Source: Sabulitectum sp036743055 (GTDB lineage: Bacteria > Fermentibacterota > Fermentibacteria > Fermentibacterales > JCC-6). From it: a stretch of 64,000 nt of DNA. This document shows, piece by piece, positions 15,891 to 24,705 of this stretch (positions within the stretch are counted from its first letter, which is position 1; every line of letters starts with the position of its first letter). Both the position numbers and the translations under genes were made by a program. Where the stretch lies: NCBI GenBank assembly GCA_036743055.1, contig DAINQE010000004.1, positions 17,474-81,473 of the forward strand. Direction: 5' to 3'. The notes under the pieces are model-generated. The model was not told the origin of the DNA, did no database searches, and worked only from the letters and a program-made list of their open reading frames with translations.

Positions 15891-16979
15891 ATGAAACGCA
15901 GACAATGTCTTGTGATGGCGTTTCTTCTGCTTGGCTGTGGAGAGCCCCCCGCTCCTGAGGACAGTTACATCATATCCATCGACGACTACAACAGGGTATC
16001 GGTGGACACTGTGGAAAGCGTTACCCTGCAGCCTGATACCGTTGCAGCGATCCTTCCGGACACCCTTGCGCTTCCCGATTCCAGCATCGTTGCCGATTCA
16101 ATGGCGGTGGATTCCATTCCCATCGAGGAGGACTCGCTGGAGGTTGAACCTGACTCCCTGGGATCTTTCCCGGAAGTTGAGACCTGGCAGCTGGCCAGGC
16201 TTGAGATAAGGGGTTCCCTCTATCAGACGCTGGGATGCCTTTCCGATGTTGACCCCGACATTCTGGGAGCCCACTGCGTCCGGCACCTTGTGTGGGAGAT
16301 GAATCCCTGGAACGGTTTCATAGCCGGCGACTCGCTGGTGATCCTCTACGACACCACACCCGCTGACAGGGAGAACATGGTGATGGCGTTCCGCTACATC
16401 CCGGTTGGAGGATCCTCCAACCAGCCCTTCTCGGGGTACACCTACACAAGGACCGGCGACAACTGGCCCTCGGTATGGAAACCGGATGGCGTGGAACTGG
16501 TGAAGCTTCTCGATGTGCTTCCCCTGAGGACCTTCGAAGAGATCACCAGTGTCTACGGGGAGCCCAGGGGAAACCACTCCCACGCTGGAATAGACTTCAA
16601 AGCCCCGGAGGGCACCCCTGTTTACTCAGTAACCGGGGGAACCGTGGTGCGCACCGACTGGAACACCTCTTACAATGGAAGGTGTGTGGAGATAGATTTC
16701 GGCGGATATTCAGAGCTGTTCCTCCATCTCCAGTCGGTGGATCCGTCCATGTGTGCCGGAGCCGTTGTTGAACCAGGTCAGCAGGTAGGCACCGTGGGTA
16801 ACACGGGAATATCCTCGGCCCCCCATCTCCACTACCAGATAAACGATCCCCAGGGTTATTCCATAGACCCATACCTCTACTTCAGAAGCCACAGAAGGAG
16901 CCTTCCGGAGAGTGACATGGATGACTTCCAGGCTTTTGTTGAGGCATGCAGGGAAAGGATGGACGGGTCTGGTGAGTGA
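15891..16979 (+). CDS. M23-family peptidoglycan endopeptidase lipoprotein
   Basis: This 362-residue protein has a lipoprotein signal ending in FLLLGC and an acidic, Asp/Ser-rich linker (residues about 30-85). A middle domain of unknown fold follows, then a C-terminal LytM/M23 domain. The zinc ligands are present: HAGIDFKAPEGTPVYS (H-x3-D) and HLHYQI (H-x-H). It is therefore likely an active glycyl-glycine-type or D,D-endopeptidase acting on peptidoglycan. The start is ATG 15891, preceded by GGGGAGG with a short 3-nt spacer; an in-frame ATG at 15876 has no clear ribosome site. It is divergent from the NtrC regulator and overlaps the next gene by 8 bp. Confidence 0.88.
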   Translation: MKRRQCLVMAFLLLGCGEPPAPEDSYIISIDDYNRVSVDTVESVTLQPDTVAAILPDTLALPDSSIVADSMAVDSIPIEEDSLEVEPDSLGSFPEVETWQLARLEIRGSLYQTLGCLSDVDPDILGAHCVRHLVWEMNPWNGFIAGDSLVILYDTTPADRENMVMAFRYIPVGGSSNQPFSGYTYTRTGDNWPSVWKPDGVELVKLLDVLPLRTFEEITSVYGEPRGNHSHAGIDFKAPEGTPVYSVTGGTVVRTDWNTSYNGRCVEIDFGGYSELFLHLQSVDPSMCAGAVVEPGQQVGTVGNTGISSAPHLHYQINDPQGYSIDPYLYFRSHRRSLPESDMDDFQAFVEACRERMDGSGE

Positions 16980-17895
16980 CTTCACCGTACTCACACTGAA
17001 CTGGAACGGGAAAACGGTGCTTCCCCCGATGATAGAGTCGCTTGCCGGTCCGGTGGAGAAAATGGGCGGCAGCCTGCTGGTGTTCGACAACGGCTCCACC
17101 GACGGCTCTCCTGAAGAGGCGGAGGAAGCATGGGGGGAGTTCCCGTGGTTCACCCTTGTCCGGTCACGGGATAACCTGGGGTTCGCAGGGGGAGCCAACG
17201 CGGCGATACGCGATCTGGGAACTGAGTACGTGGTCCTCGCCAATTCCGACACCGTTTTCCTCCCCGGCAGTCTTGAGATCATTATGCAGACGGTAAGGTC
17301 CCATCCTGAATACGGCGTTACAGGGCCGAAACTACTCTGGCCCGACGGGAGCCTCCAGCGCTCCCTGAGGGACTTCCCCTTCCCAGGCGTTCTTTTGCGG
17401 GAACACCTGCCGTTCCTGCGGTCCCGGTCGGCGGTCAGGGACCCCCATGAGAAGCCCAGGACCGTAGACTGGCTGGTGGGGGCGGTAATGGCTTTCCGCA
17501 GGGAGGTGTTCCTGGAAGTTGGGGGGTTTGACGAGGATTTCTTCTTCTATCACGAGGAGACCGACCTTCAATACAGGCTTGGCAGAGCGGGTTACCCATC
17601 GTTCTTCGTTCCCTCCGCCGAGGTGATCCATGTGGAGGGTGGCTCCGCGGTACAGAAGTTTGGTAGGGAAACTTACACAAAGTATATTCGCGCGAAGCTG
17701 ATGTTTCTGGCAAAGCACGGCTACCGCGGCTCCAGAACGCTTTTCAGGGCTTTCATGTGGGCGCTGCAGAGCTGCAGGCTTACCGCCGGCTTCCTTTTTC
17801 CTCCACTCAGACGGCGCGACGTCAGGTACACATTCTCCTACTGCAGAACTGCCTTCCGCGAGCTTTGCAGTAGCAACGGACGGGAAAACAGATGA
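16972..17895 (+). CDS. Family 2 glycosyltransferase (rhamnosyltransferase-like)
   Basis: This GT-A glycosyltransferase of 307 aa has TLNWNGKTVLPPMIESL at the N-terminus, VFDNGSTDGSPEEAE, NLGFAGGANAAIR and the metal-binding VLANSDTVF. The acceptor side shows DWLVGAVMAFRREVF and GGFDEDFFFYHEETDLQYRL. It likely adds a sugar to a lipid-linked or surface glycan. GTG 16972 is chosen because family homology begins right after it. It overlaps the M23 gene by 8 bp and the carbamoyltransferase by 4 bp, so the three are translationally coupled. Confidence 0.9.
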   Translation: MSDFTVLTLNWNGKTVLPPMIESLAGPVEKMGGSLLVFDNGSTDGSPEEAEEAWGEFPWFTLVRSRDNLGFAGGANAAIRDLGTEYVVLANSDTVFLPGSLEIIMQTVRSHPEYGVTGPKLLWPDGSLQRSLRDFPFPGVLLREHLPFLRSRSAVRDPHEKPRTVDWLVGAVMAFRREVFLEVGGFDEDFFFYHEETDLQYRLGRAGYPSFFVPSAEVIHVEGGSAVQKFGRETYTKYIRAKLMFLAKHGYRGSRTLFRAFMWALQSCRLTAGFLFPPLRRRDVRYTFSYCRTAFRELCSSNGRENR

Positions 17896-19604
17896 CAGCG
17901 ATACTAGGGCTGAACTGCTACAAGCACGATGCTGCCGCAGCGCTCATTGTGGACGGGAAGCTCCGTGGGGCCTGCGAAGAGGAAAGATTTACCAGGAAGA
18001 AGCACGATCCCGCATATCCTGAGAAGGCCATTTCCCACCTGCTCCGGGAAAGCGGCCTGAAACCCGGCGATATCGATCATGTTGCCTTCTACATGATACC
18101 GGGCAATGTACGCAGGGAGACATTCAAGGCGTTTTCCACCTATATGTTCAAGCCAGGAGCCTTCAGGTTCTTCATGGGCCAGCTGGGCGGCGCCATGAGG
18201 ATGGCCTCCATACCGTCCCGCATGCGTGAGCAGTTCGGTGAATCGTTCTCCCCCAGGTTCCACTTCATAGACCATCATGTGTGTCATGCATGGTCCGCCT
18301 GGCTGGGCGGAGGATGCAGGAGTGCGGCGGTACTTTCCATGGACGGTGCCGGAGAGGGACACTCCAGCCTGACCGGCTCCATATCCTCCGAAGGTCTTGT
18401 GGAGTATTCCAGGACCCGGCTGCCGGACTCGCCGGGGCTTTTCTACTCGGCGGTTACTTCCTATCTGGGCTTCACCCCGGACAATGATGAGTACAAGGTG
18501 ATGGGCCTTTCCAGCTACGGCAAGCCGGAATTCATTGACCTCTTCCGCAGGATCATCAGGTCGGAGAAGGGCGTATTCGTGCTGAACAGGAAGCTCCTTG
18601 ATGTTACGAGGGGAGTTCACCACGCCTCATTCAGCCCCGAGGTTTCCAGGATCATTGGCCCTCCCAGGGATCCTTCAATGGATCCGGAGGCGGTTCACGA
18701 GAACATCGCCGCCAGTGCCCAGAGAGCCCTGGAGGAGGCCGGCATGGAAATGGTGAGGTTCCTCAGGGGGAAGGCAGAGGAAGATACCCTTCTGGTGTCA
18801 GGCGGTACAGCACTGAACTGCGTAATGAACGGTCTTTTCGAGAGGGAAAGCGGCTTTTCCAGCGTGCTCCCCTTCCCGGCTCCCAACGATTCCGGAACTT
18901 CCGTCGGGGCTGCGGTGGCAGTTCATCTGAGAACATGCCCCGACTTACCCCTTGAACCTCTGGATACCATGTACCTTGGGCCCGGGTTCACCCAGGAGGA
19001 GATAGCCCGGGACATGGAGATGGCGAAACTCTCCCCCATTACCCCGGGGAACCTGGCCAGGACAGTAGCGGAGATGATAGCAGAGGGGAAGGTCATAGGG
19101 CTCTTCCAGGGAAGGATGGAGTTCGGGCCCAGAGCGCTGGGCAACAGGTCCATCCTGGCCGATCCCAGAAGACCTGAGATGAAGGACGTGGTGAACAGCG
19201 TGGTCAAGCACCGTGAGGGTTTCAGACCCTTCGCGCCTGTATGCATGGAGGAGGAGGCCGGCAAGTACTTCCTTGGATGCACCAGTTCGCCCTACATGAT
19301 AAAGACCTACCCGGTGGTGGACGGCATGGCGGAGGTGATACCTGCGGTGACCCATGTGGACAACACCGCCAGGGTACAGACGGTGACCCGGAAGCAGAAT
19401 CCCTTCTACTACGCTGTGATCGAGGAATTCAGGAAGATCACCGGAGTGGGGGTGATACTGAATACCAGCTTCAACATCAGGGGCGAACCCATAGTCAATA
19501 CCCCTGTTGATGCGGTAAGATGTTTCTATGGAACAGGTATTGACGCACTGGCCATGCCGCCGTATCTCCTGGTAAAGGGCACAGCAGGGGAAACGAGGGG
19601 CTGA
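17892..19604 (+). CDS. NodU/CmcH-family O-carbamoyltransferase
   Basis: Enzymes of this family move a carbamoyl group from carbamoyl phosphate to a hydroxyl of a sugar or other small molecule. The 570-residue protein shows ILGLNCYKHDAAAALIVDG at the N-terminus. The ASKHA-like N-domain carries the DHHVCHAWSAW and SMDGAGEGHSS segments, then SGGTALNCVMNG. The C-terminal YrdC-like domain carries RMEFGPRALGNRSILADPR, FRPFAPVC and ILNTSFNIRGEPIV. Placed right behind a glycosyltransferase, it probably carbamoylates a surface glycan sugar (inference). Confidence 0.92.
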   Translation: MTAILGLNCYKHDAAAALIVDGKLRGACEEERFTRKKHDPAYPEKAISHLLRESGLKPGDIDHVAFYMIPGNVRRETFKAFSTYMFKPGAFRFFMGQLGGAMRMASIPSRMREQFGESFSPRFHFIDHHVCHAWSAWLGGGCRSAAVLSMDGAGEGHSSLTGSISSEGLVEYSRTRLPDSPGLFYSAVTSYLGFTPDNDEYKVMGLSSYGKPEFIDLFRRIIRSEKGVFVLNRKLLDVTRGVHHASFSPEVSRIIGPPRDPSMDPEAVHENIAASAQRALEEAGMEMVRFLRGKAEEDTLLVSGGTALNCVMNGLFERESGFSSVLPFPAPNDSGTSVGAAVAVHLRTCPDLPLEPLDTMYLGPGFTQEEIARDMEMAKLSPITPGNLARTVAEMIAEGKVIGLFQGRMEFGPRALGNRSILADPRRPEMKDVVNSVVKHREGFRPFAPVCMEEEAGKYFLGCTSSPYMIKTYPVVDGMAEVIPAVTHVDNTARVQTVTRKQNPFYYAVIEEFRKITGVGVILNTSFNIRGEPIVNTPVDAVRCFYGTGIDALAMPPYLLVKGTAGETRG

Positions 19605-19605
19605 T

Positions 19606-20979
19606 TTGAGCACCATCCTCGGGCGGGGGACCGTCCTGATCGTGGATTCCGATACTGAAAGGGCCGCCGGAATAAGGGCTGAGGCCTCAGCCTTCGGCTA
19701 CAACTGCTCGGTGGAGCTGACCGCCAGAGCCGCCCTGAGAAGGGTTAAGACCAGGGCGGTCAATGTCATCGTGGCAAGCGCCGACCTCACCGACCTTCAT
19801 ATGGATACTTTCCTGGAATCCCTTTCCAGGGCCAATGTGGACTCCAGCGTGGTCATTTACGGCAAGAACATCAGTGCCGCAAAGGCAATCGACTGGATGA
19901 GGGCCGGGGCGGTGGACATCCTTCTTGACCCGTCCGACGGCGAAGCCCTGAGGAATGCTCTCCAGTCGTCCTTCACCAGGTCTTCCATGAAGCTCGTTAC
20001 ACGCTCCAGTTCGTCCGGTTCGTCCGCCAGGTCAGAAGCCCAGGGCGGCGGAATGCTGTACAGGAGCAGGGCGATGACGGAGCTGATGAAAACTGCTGCA
20101 AGGGTGGCCCCTGTGAAGGCAACCGTGCTGATCTCAGGAGAGAGCGGCACCGGCAAGGATGTTCTTGCCAGGGAGATACATGCTTTAAGCAGAAGGCCTG
20201 GCAGTTACATTGCCATCAACTGCGCCGCCATTCCGGAAACCCTTCTGGAGAGCGAACTCTTCGGTCATGAACGGGGCGCTTTCACCGGAGCGGACACCCA
20301 GCGCCAGGGGAAGTTTGAGGCCGCGAACTGCGGAACGCTGCTCCTGGATGAGATAGGCGACATGCCTCCGGCGATCCAGGCAAAGCTCCTTCGTGTGCTG
20401 GAGGATGAGACCGTTACGAGACTCGGAGGCAACAGACCGATCCCGGTTGATGTCAGGGTCATCGCTGCAACGAACAGGGATCTCCGTGAAATGGTCGACA
20501 ATGGTGGTTTTCGGGAAGACCTTTACTACAGGCTCAAGGTGATCGAACTCGACATTCCTCCGCTGCGCTCGAGGAAGAGCGATATCCCACTCCTAACCAT
20601 GGCCCTGCTGAGGCAGTCTGCCGAAAAACACAACCTTTCCATGCCCGAAGTTGAGCCCGAGGTACTTCAGAGGCTTAAGAACTACCGCTGGCCGGGAAAC
20701 GTGAGACAGCTTCGGAACATGATGGAGAGCCTTCTGATAACCTGCCATGAGAAGATAACGGTAGACGATCTTCCCCCGGATTTCGAGAGGGTGAAGGAAG
20801 ACTCATGCAGCACCATGGAGCTTTGTCTTCCCATGGAGCTTTCCGATATCGAGGAGGAGGTCATAAGAAGGACCCTGGACCTCACCGGCGGGAACAGGAC
20901 CAGGACGGCCTCGCTCCTGGGGATAGGCAGAAGGACCCTTCAGAGGAAGCTTGAATCCTACGAGTCCGATAAGAACTGA
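19606..20979 (+). CDS. NtrC-family sigma-54 activator with degenerate receiver
   Basis: This 457-residue activator starts with TTG 19606, two bases after the carbamoyltransferase stop. The receiver keeps an acidic pocket (LIVDSDTERA) and an aspartate aligned with the phospho-acceptor (DLTDLHMDT). The conserved lysine is lost (LLDPSD instead of xxKPxD), so phosphorylation control may be altered. The AAA+ domain is intact: GESGTGKDVLAREIH, a perfect GAFTGA loop, GTLLLDEIGDM. The C-terminal Fis-type HTH is TGGNRTRTASLLGIGRRTLQ. It may control cell-envelope genes through sigma-54 (inference). Confidence 0.9.
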   Translation: MSTILGRGTVLIVDSDTERAAGIRAEASAFGYNCSVELTARAALRRVKTRAVNVIVASADLTDLHMDTFLESLSRANVDSSVVIYGKNISAAKAIDWMRAGAVDILLDPSDGEALRNALQSSFTRSSMKLVTRSSSSGSSARSEAQGGGMLYRSRAMTELMKTAARVAPVKATVLISGESGTGKDVLAREIHALSRRPGSYIAINCAAIPETLLESELFGHERGAFTGADTQRQGKFEAANCGTLLLDEIGDMPPAIQAKLLRVLEDETVTRLGGNRPIPVDVRVIAATNRDLREMVDNGGFREDLYYRLKVIELDIPPLRSRKSDIPLLTMALLRQSAEKHNLSMPEVEPEVLQRLKNYRWPGNVRQLRNMMESLLITCHEKITVDDLPPDFERVKEDSCSTMELCLPMELSDIEEEVIRRTLDLTGGNRTRTASLLGIGRRTLQRKLESYESDKN

Positions 20980-20997
20980 TAATCGAGGGGAGACCGT

Positions 20998-21819
20998 ATG
21001 AGAGTAGTTACCCCGAAAACAGTCGGCGCAAGACAGATACTGTTCGCCATAGCCGCCGTTGTGGTGGTGATCTGGTTCCTCACCGGGGGCCCGTTCTACA
21101 TAGTNNNNNNNNNNNNNNNNNNNNNNNNNNNNNNNNNNNNNNNNNNNNNNNNNNNNNNNNNNNNNNNNNNNNNNNNNNNNNNNNNNNNNNNNNNNNNNNN
21201 NNNNATCAACTGCTCGGTTATAGTACAGTACAGGATAAGCAGCGCTCCTGACTACCTGTTTAATGTCAGGGAGCCTTCGGAGACCCTCCGGGACATTTCC
21301 GAGGCGTCAATCAGGCAGGTGATCGGAGACAATGCCGTTGACGCGGTCCTTACCACCGGCAAGCTTGATATACAGACCAGGATAATGGACCAGGTCCAGG
21401 AGATGGCCGACGACTATGGGATGGGCCTTCACATAGTCGCCATACAGCTTAAGGACGTTCAGCCACCGGCCCAGGTCTCCGATGCGTTCAAGGATGTCGC
21501 CACCGCCAGGGAGGACATGCAGGCCTACATCAACGAGGCCGAGGGTTACAGGAACCAGGTCATTCCCGAAGCCAGGGCGGATTCCGTGACACTGGTGAAT
21601 GAAGCGCTGGGATACGCCGCGGTGCGGATCAACACGGCCCGGGGGGCCGCCGAGAGATTCACCGCTGTTGCAACCGAATACTCTAAGAATCCCGCAGTCA
21701 CCGCATCCAGGCTTCACCTGGAAATGATCGAGAGCGTGATGGGCGACATCAGGCTAACCATAGTGGCCCAGGATGCGGGAGCCCTTACCCACTACAGCCT
21801 GGATGGAGGAACGCAATGA
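20998..21819 (+). CDS. hflK: HflK-like membrane protease regulator, interrupted by assembly gap
   Basis: HflK and HflC are SPFH/prohibitin proteins that form a cage around FtsH. An N-terminal membrane helix (QILFAIAAVVVVIWFLTGGPFYI) is followed by 100 Ns. The C-terminal part then runs from INCSVIVQYRISSAPDYLF through VIGDNAVDAVLTTGK to a coiled-coil tail. The gap falls where about 60 residues of the SPFH domain should be, so the true gap is probably nearer 190 bp; the 33 placeholder codons keep frame only by chance. It is followed by hflC with a 4-bp overlap. Confidence 0.85.
   Translation: MRVVTPKTVGARQILFAIAAVVVVIWFLTGGPFYIXXXXXXXXXXXXXXXXXXXXXXXXXXXXXXXXXXINCSVIVQYRISSAPDYLFNVREPSETLRDISEASIRQVIGDNAVDAVLTTGKLDIQTRIMDQVQEMADDYGMGLHIVAIQLKDVQPPAQVSDAFKDVATAREDMQAYINEAEGYRNQVIPEARADSVTLVNEALGYAAVRINTARGAAERFTAVATEYSKNPAVTASRLHLEMIESVMGDIRLTIVAQDAGALTHYSLDGGTQ
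21105..21204. other. Assembly gap (100 N), genuine missing sequence
   Basis: One hundred Ns interrupt hflK. The flanks share no repeated end sequence, and the missing part corresponds to a conserved piece of the protein, so real bases are missing here. Confidence 0.95.
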
Positions 21820-22916
21820 GAGTCCCTTCAAAGATCAAGGGCTGTCTGACCCTCGTCGTGGTCATTTTCGGCCTCATGGTGTTCTTCGGGGCCTTCTTCA
21901 CAATAGACGAAACCGAGCAGGCTGTGATACTTCAGCTCGGCAAGCCCGTAAGGGTGATACTTGGGGACCGGACCCCCGAAGAGATGGCTGAAATAGAAGC
22001 CTGGATGGAGGAGAACGCGCCTGGCGTAGGGCTCAGCTCCGGTGCCGGTCTGTATTTCAAGATCCCCTTCCTCCAGCAGGTGAGGATCTTCGACGACAGG
22101 CTTCTTGAATACGATGACGCGCCCTCCGATGTGGTAACCAGGGACAAGAAGCATCTGCAGGTGGACTGCTACGCAAGGTGGAGGATTCAGAATCCGCTTC
22201 TGTTCCTTCAGAGCGTTCAGACGGTGAACGCTGCGAAATCCAGGCTGGACGACATCATCTACTCCGTTCTTCGGCAGGAGATCGGCAGGAGCGACCTGAT
22301 CCACATTGTTAGGAACACCAACAATCCCATCGGCCTGGGCGAATATGTGAACCTGGTGGATAACGTTACATACAGCGACACTACCCAGGAGAACATCACC
22401 ATGACCGGCACGGGGGAGATAGTCGAGATCATCAGGCTGATAAGACTACCAGCGGGACAGGGCAGGGAAGCCCTTCTCGCAAGGGTAACTGAAACCACCA
22501 GGGTCATGACCGAGGAATACGGTATCCATGTGGTGGACGTGAGGATCAAAAGGGCGGACCTTCCAGCGGAGAACCTCCAGGCGGTCTTCAACAGGATGCA
22601 GGCGGAGAGGAACCGGATATCCACCCGTTACAGGGCGGAGGGTCACAGGATGGCCCAGACAATCCTCGCCGAGACCGACCTGAGGGTAGACAGCATTCGA
22701 TCCCTGGCGGAGCTTAACTCGCTGAGGATAAGGGGAACCGCCGACAGCACCGCAGCCGCGATCTACGCCCAGGCCTACGAGTCCTACCCGGACTTCTACA
22801 GGTACATGCAGTCCCTTGAGACCCTGGAGAGGGTCATGGGAACCGATGACGAGCTGGTACTGAGCACTGAAGGCATCTTCGAGTACTTCGTGTCGCCCCC
22901 TGGCGTGATGAGGTGA
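21816..22916 (+). CDS. hflC: HflC-like membrane protease regulator
   Basis: This 366-residue SPFH-domain partner of HflK has one N-terminal membrane helix (LTLVVVIFGLMVFFGAFFTI). It then has the family start DETEQAVILQLGKPVRV, the SPFH core (FKIPFLQQVRIFDDRLLEYD, then RWRIQNPLLFL) and the C-terminal helix with VVDVRIKRADLP and ERNRISTRYRAEG. About 35 extra residues (RTPEEMAEIEAWMEENAPG) are inserted early in the SPFH domain, which is longer than in typical HflC. It overlaps hflK by 4 bp and the RmlD-like gene by 4 bp. Confidence 0.93.
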   Translation: MRVPSKIKGCLTLVVVIFGLMVFFGAFFTIDETEQAVILQLGKPVRVILGDRTPEEMAEIEAWMEENAPGVGLSSGAGLYFKIPFLQQVRIFDDRLLEYDDAPSDVVTRDKKHLQVDCYARWRIQNPLLFLQSVQTVNAAKSRLDDIIYSVLRQEIGRSDLIHIVRNTNNPIGLGEYVNLVDNVTYSDTTQENITMTGTGEIVEIIRLIRLPAGQGREALLARVTETTRVMTEEYGIHVVDVRIKRADLPAENLQAVFNRMQAERNRISTRYRAEGHRMAQTILAETDLRVDSIRSLAELNSLRIRGTADSTAAAIYAQAYESYPDFYRYMQSLETLERVMGTDDELVLSTEGIFEYFVSPPGVMR

Positions 22917-23647
22917 GACGGTTCTTCCTCACAGGCGCCACCGGGCGCCTTGGAACCGTTATCAGATCACTGGCTTCTGAAAACTGGGAGATACTGGCGG
23001 AACGGACCGACCTCAGGTCATCCCCGCCGGAAAGTGTTTTTCCCGGGGAAACTGATCACTGCATAAACTGCGCGGCCCTCTCTTCAAGGGGGGGCTGCGC
23101 AGCTGATCCCTTCTCTGCATTCGCGCTGAATGCCCGTTGGCCCGCCAGGCTTGCCTCTTACTGCAGGGAACACGGGAAAAGACTGATACACTTATCCACC
23201 GACCTGGTCTACTCAGGGGGAATACCGCCATACACCGAGACTTCCCCGGCTGTGCCCAAATCGTTGTATGGCTGGACGAAGCTGCTGGGGGACAGAGCAG
23301 TGCTGCGGCTGAACCCGGAAGCTCTTGTGGCGAGAACCTCCGTTCTGGTGGGCATAGCGGGGGCGAAAAACCCCACTTTCTCAGAGGACATCATCGAAGG
23401 CCGCGCAACCACCTTCCATGTGGACTGCTTTCGCAACCACACGGACATTCGCCTCCTCGCCGGTTTCCTTCTCACCGAGCTGACCTCCTCCCGTTCCGGC
23501 CTGATCCTTGCCGCAGCCCCCTACTCCATGAGCCGCGCCGCATATGCCAGCTCGATCCTGGGCTGCGACATCAAAATGATCCCCGCACCCCCCCACCTCT
23601 CCGGCGACCTTACCCTCCGGCCGTCCGCAAGTTTGACAAATAACTGA
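22913..23647 (+). CDS. RmlD-like NAD(P)-dependent sugar reductase
   Basis: This short-chain dehydrogenase of 244 aa has the nucleotide-binding GATGRLG at residues about 8-14. CINCAALSS, the catalytic STDLVYSG serine/threonine and the YGWTK (YxxxK) dyad at about 118-122 follow. It resembles dTDP-4-dehydrorhamnose reductases but is about 40 residues shorter at the C-terminus. The GTG start overlaps hflC by 4 bp. The last codons lie in the left arm of an inverted repeat associated with the transposase gene, so the tail may have been changed by that insertion (inference). Confidence 0.82.
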   Translation: MRRFFLTGATGRLGTVIRSLASENWEILAERTDLRSSPPESVFPGETDHCINCAALSSRGGCAADPFSAFALNARWPARLASYCREHGKRLIHLSTDLVYSGGIPPYTETSPAVPKSLYGWTKLLGDRAVLRLNPEALVARTSVLVGIAGAKNPTFSEDIIEGRATTFHVDCFRNHTDIRLLAGFLLTELTSSRSGLILAAAPYSMSRAAYASSILGCDIKMIPAPPHLSGDLTLRPSASLTNN

Positions 23648-23682
23648 TCCTGGCGGTAACTCCAGACAGAGAGTCAAACTTG
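23628..23682. repeat. Inverted repeat in front of the transposase gene
   Basis: CAAGTTTGAC (23628-23637) and its exact reverse complement GTCAAACTTG (23673-23682) flank 35 bp just upstream of the RAYT start. A third copy of the core, CAAACTTGC, lies inside the end of the gene at 24666-24674, in inverted orientation to the first (GCAAGTTTG). They may be recognition sites for the transposase. Confidence 0.6.
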
Positions 23683-23694
23683 AGGGGAGGAAGT

Positions 23695-24705
23695 ATGCCG
23701 TACGGAAGAAGGTACGATTGGCCGGGAGCCCTTCACCACGTGATGTCCCGCGGGGTAAACGGAATGCCCATCTTCATGAACACATATCACAAATGGAACT
23801 TTATCCAGGTGCTCGACGAATATCTGCCCGGCTCCGGCCTTCGGGTACATGCCTGGGCAGTCATGGACAACCATTTTCATCTGCTTACGGAAACAGGCCA
23901 GGTGCCTTTGTCGCTGGTTATGCACAGGGTTCTAACGAAGTGGGCCACCAGGTACAACGAGATAGAAAAACGGCGTGGCAGAGTATTCCAGGGGAGGTAC
24001 AGATCCCTGCTGATAGACGATGAGAAGTATTTCTTCACCGTTGCGGCATACATAAATTCCAATCCGCTCAGGGCCGGGTGCGTATCCGGGGATGATGAAC
24101 TCGAAGATTACCCTTTCTGCGGGCATTCATTCCGTTCCCGCGGCCGATCCTGGGAGCGGTCACCTGCGGAAGCGGAACTGGTCAGATACATGAACGCGCT
24201 GGAGAAGGTATCAAAAGACGGCTTCGATCCCTTTGAGAAAATCACCTCGGCAGGGCTGAAAGGCGTTTCATCGTCCCCGAAAAAAAGCATCACCGAGAGA
24301 AAGGCTTTCTTCCACGGAGATACGACCTATGCCGCAGATGTTCTCAGGAACGGCGGTGCGAGAAGGCTGAGCCCAGTGAGGGCGCGGTTCAATCAGCACC
24401 GCAAGTCCGTTGCCGCCCTCAGGGAAGTCTGCAGGAAACACAGCTTGACCGAAGAGATACTCAGGGGCTCTTCAAGGGTCAAGAGGGTATGTCAGGCAAG
24501 GGAAGAGCTTGTATGCCAACTAATTCTGACATGCGGGTTCAGCTTCTCGGATGCGGGAAGATTCCTGGGAAGGTCGAGGCAGGCCATCTCCAACACCTTT
24601 CATTCAGCCGCGAACCGTATCATGCTTAATAGCCCACAAGAAGAGAAGTTACAGGTTTTGATTGACAAACTTGCGGGCGGCCAGAAGGTATCTGCCGGTG
24701 TGTGA
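23695..24705 (+). CDS. REP-associated tyrosine transposase (RAYT/Y1 family)
   Basis: This single-strand DNA transposase-like protein of 336 aa has the Y1 HUH fold. The N-terminal strand carries GALHHVMSRGVNG, the metal site DNHFHLL (HxH) lies near residue 64, and RVFQGRYRSLLID is followed by the helix with the catalytic tyrosine YINSNPLRAG. The C-terminal third resembles a DnaA-like HTH seen in many of these proteins (GFSFSDAGRFLGRSRQAISN). ATG 23695 follows GGGGAGG. Its 3' end overlaps the convergent uvrA end by 57 bp, which is unusual. RAYTs are usually domesticated and single-copy. Confidence 0.85.
   Translation: MPYGRRYDWPGALHHVMSRGVNGMPIFMNTYHKWNFIQVLDEYLPGSGLRVHAWAVMDNHFHLLTETGQVPLSLVMHRVLTKWATRYNEIEKRRGRVFQGRYRSLLIDDEKYFFTVAAYINSNPLRAGCVSGDDELEDYPFCGHSFRSRGRSWERSPAEAELVRYMNALEKVSKDGFDPFEKITSAGLKGVSSSPKKSITERKAFFHGDTTYAADVLRNGGARRLSPVRARFNQHRKSVAALREVCRKHSLTEEILRGSSRVKRVCQAREELVCQLILTCGFSFSDAGRFLGRSRQAISNTFHSAANRIMLNSPQEEKLQVLIDKLAGGQKVSAGV

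Noticed and set aside
16912..16971. Glycosyltransferase starting at ATG 16912
   Set aside because: The extra 20 residues lie inside the M23 gene in another frame and do not match the family, which begins after GTG 16972.
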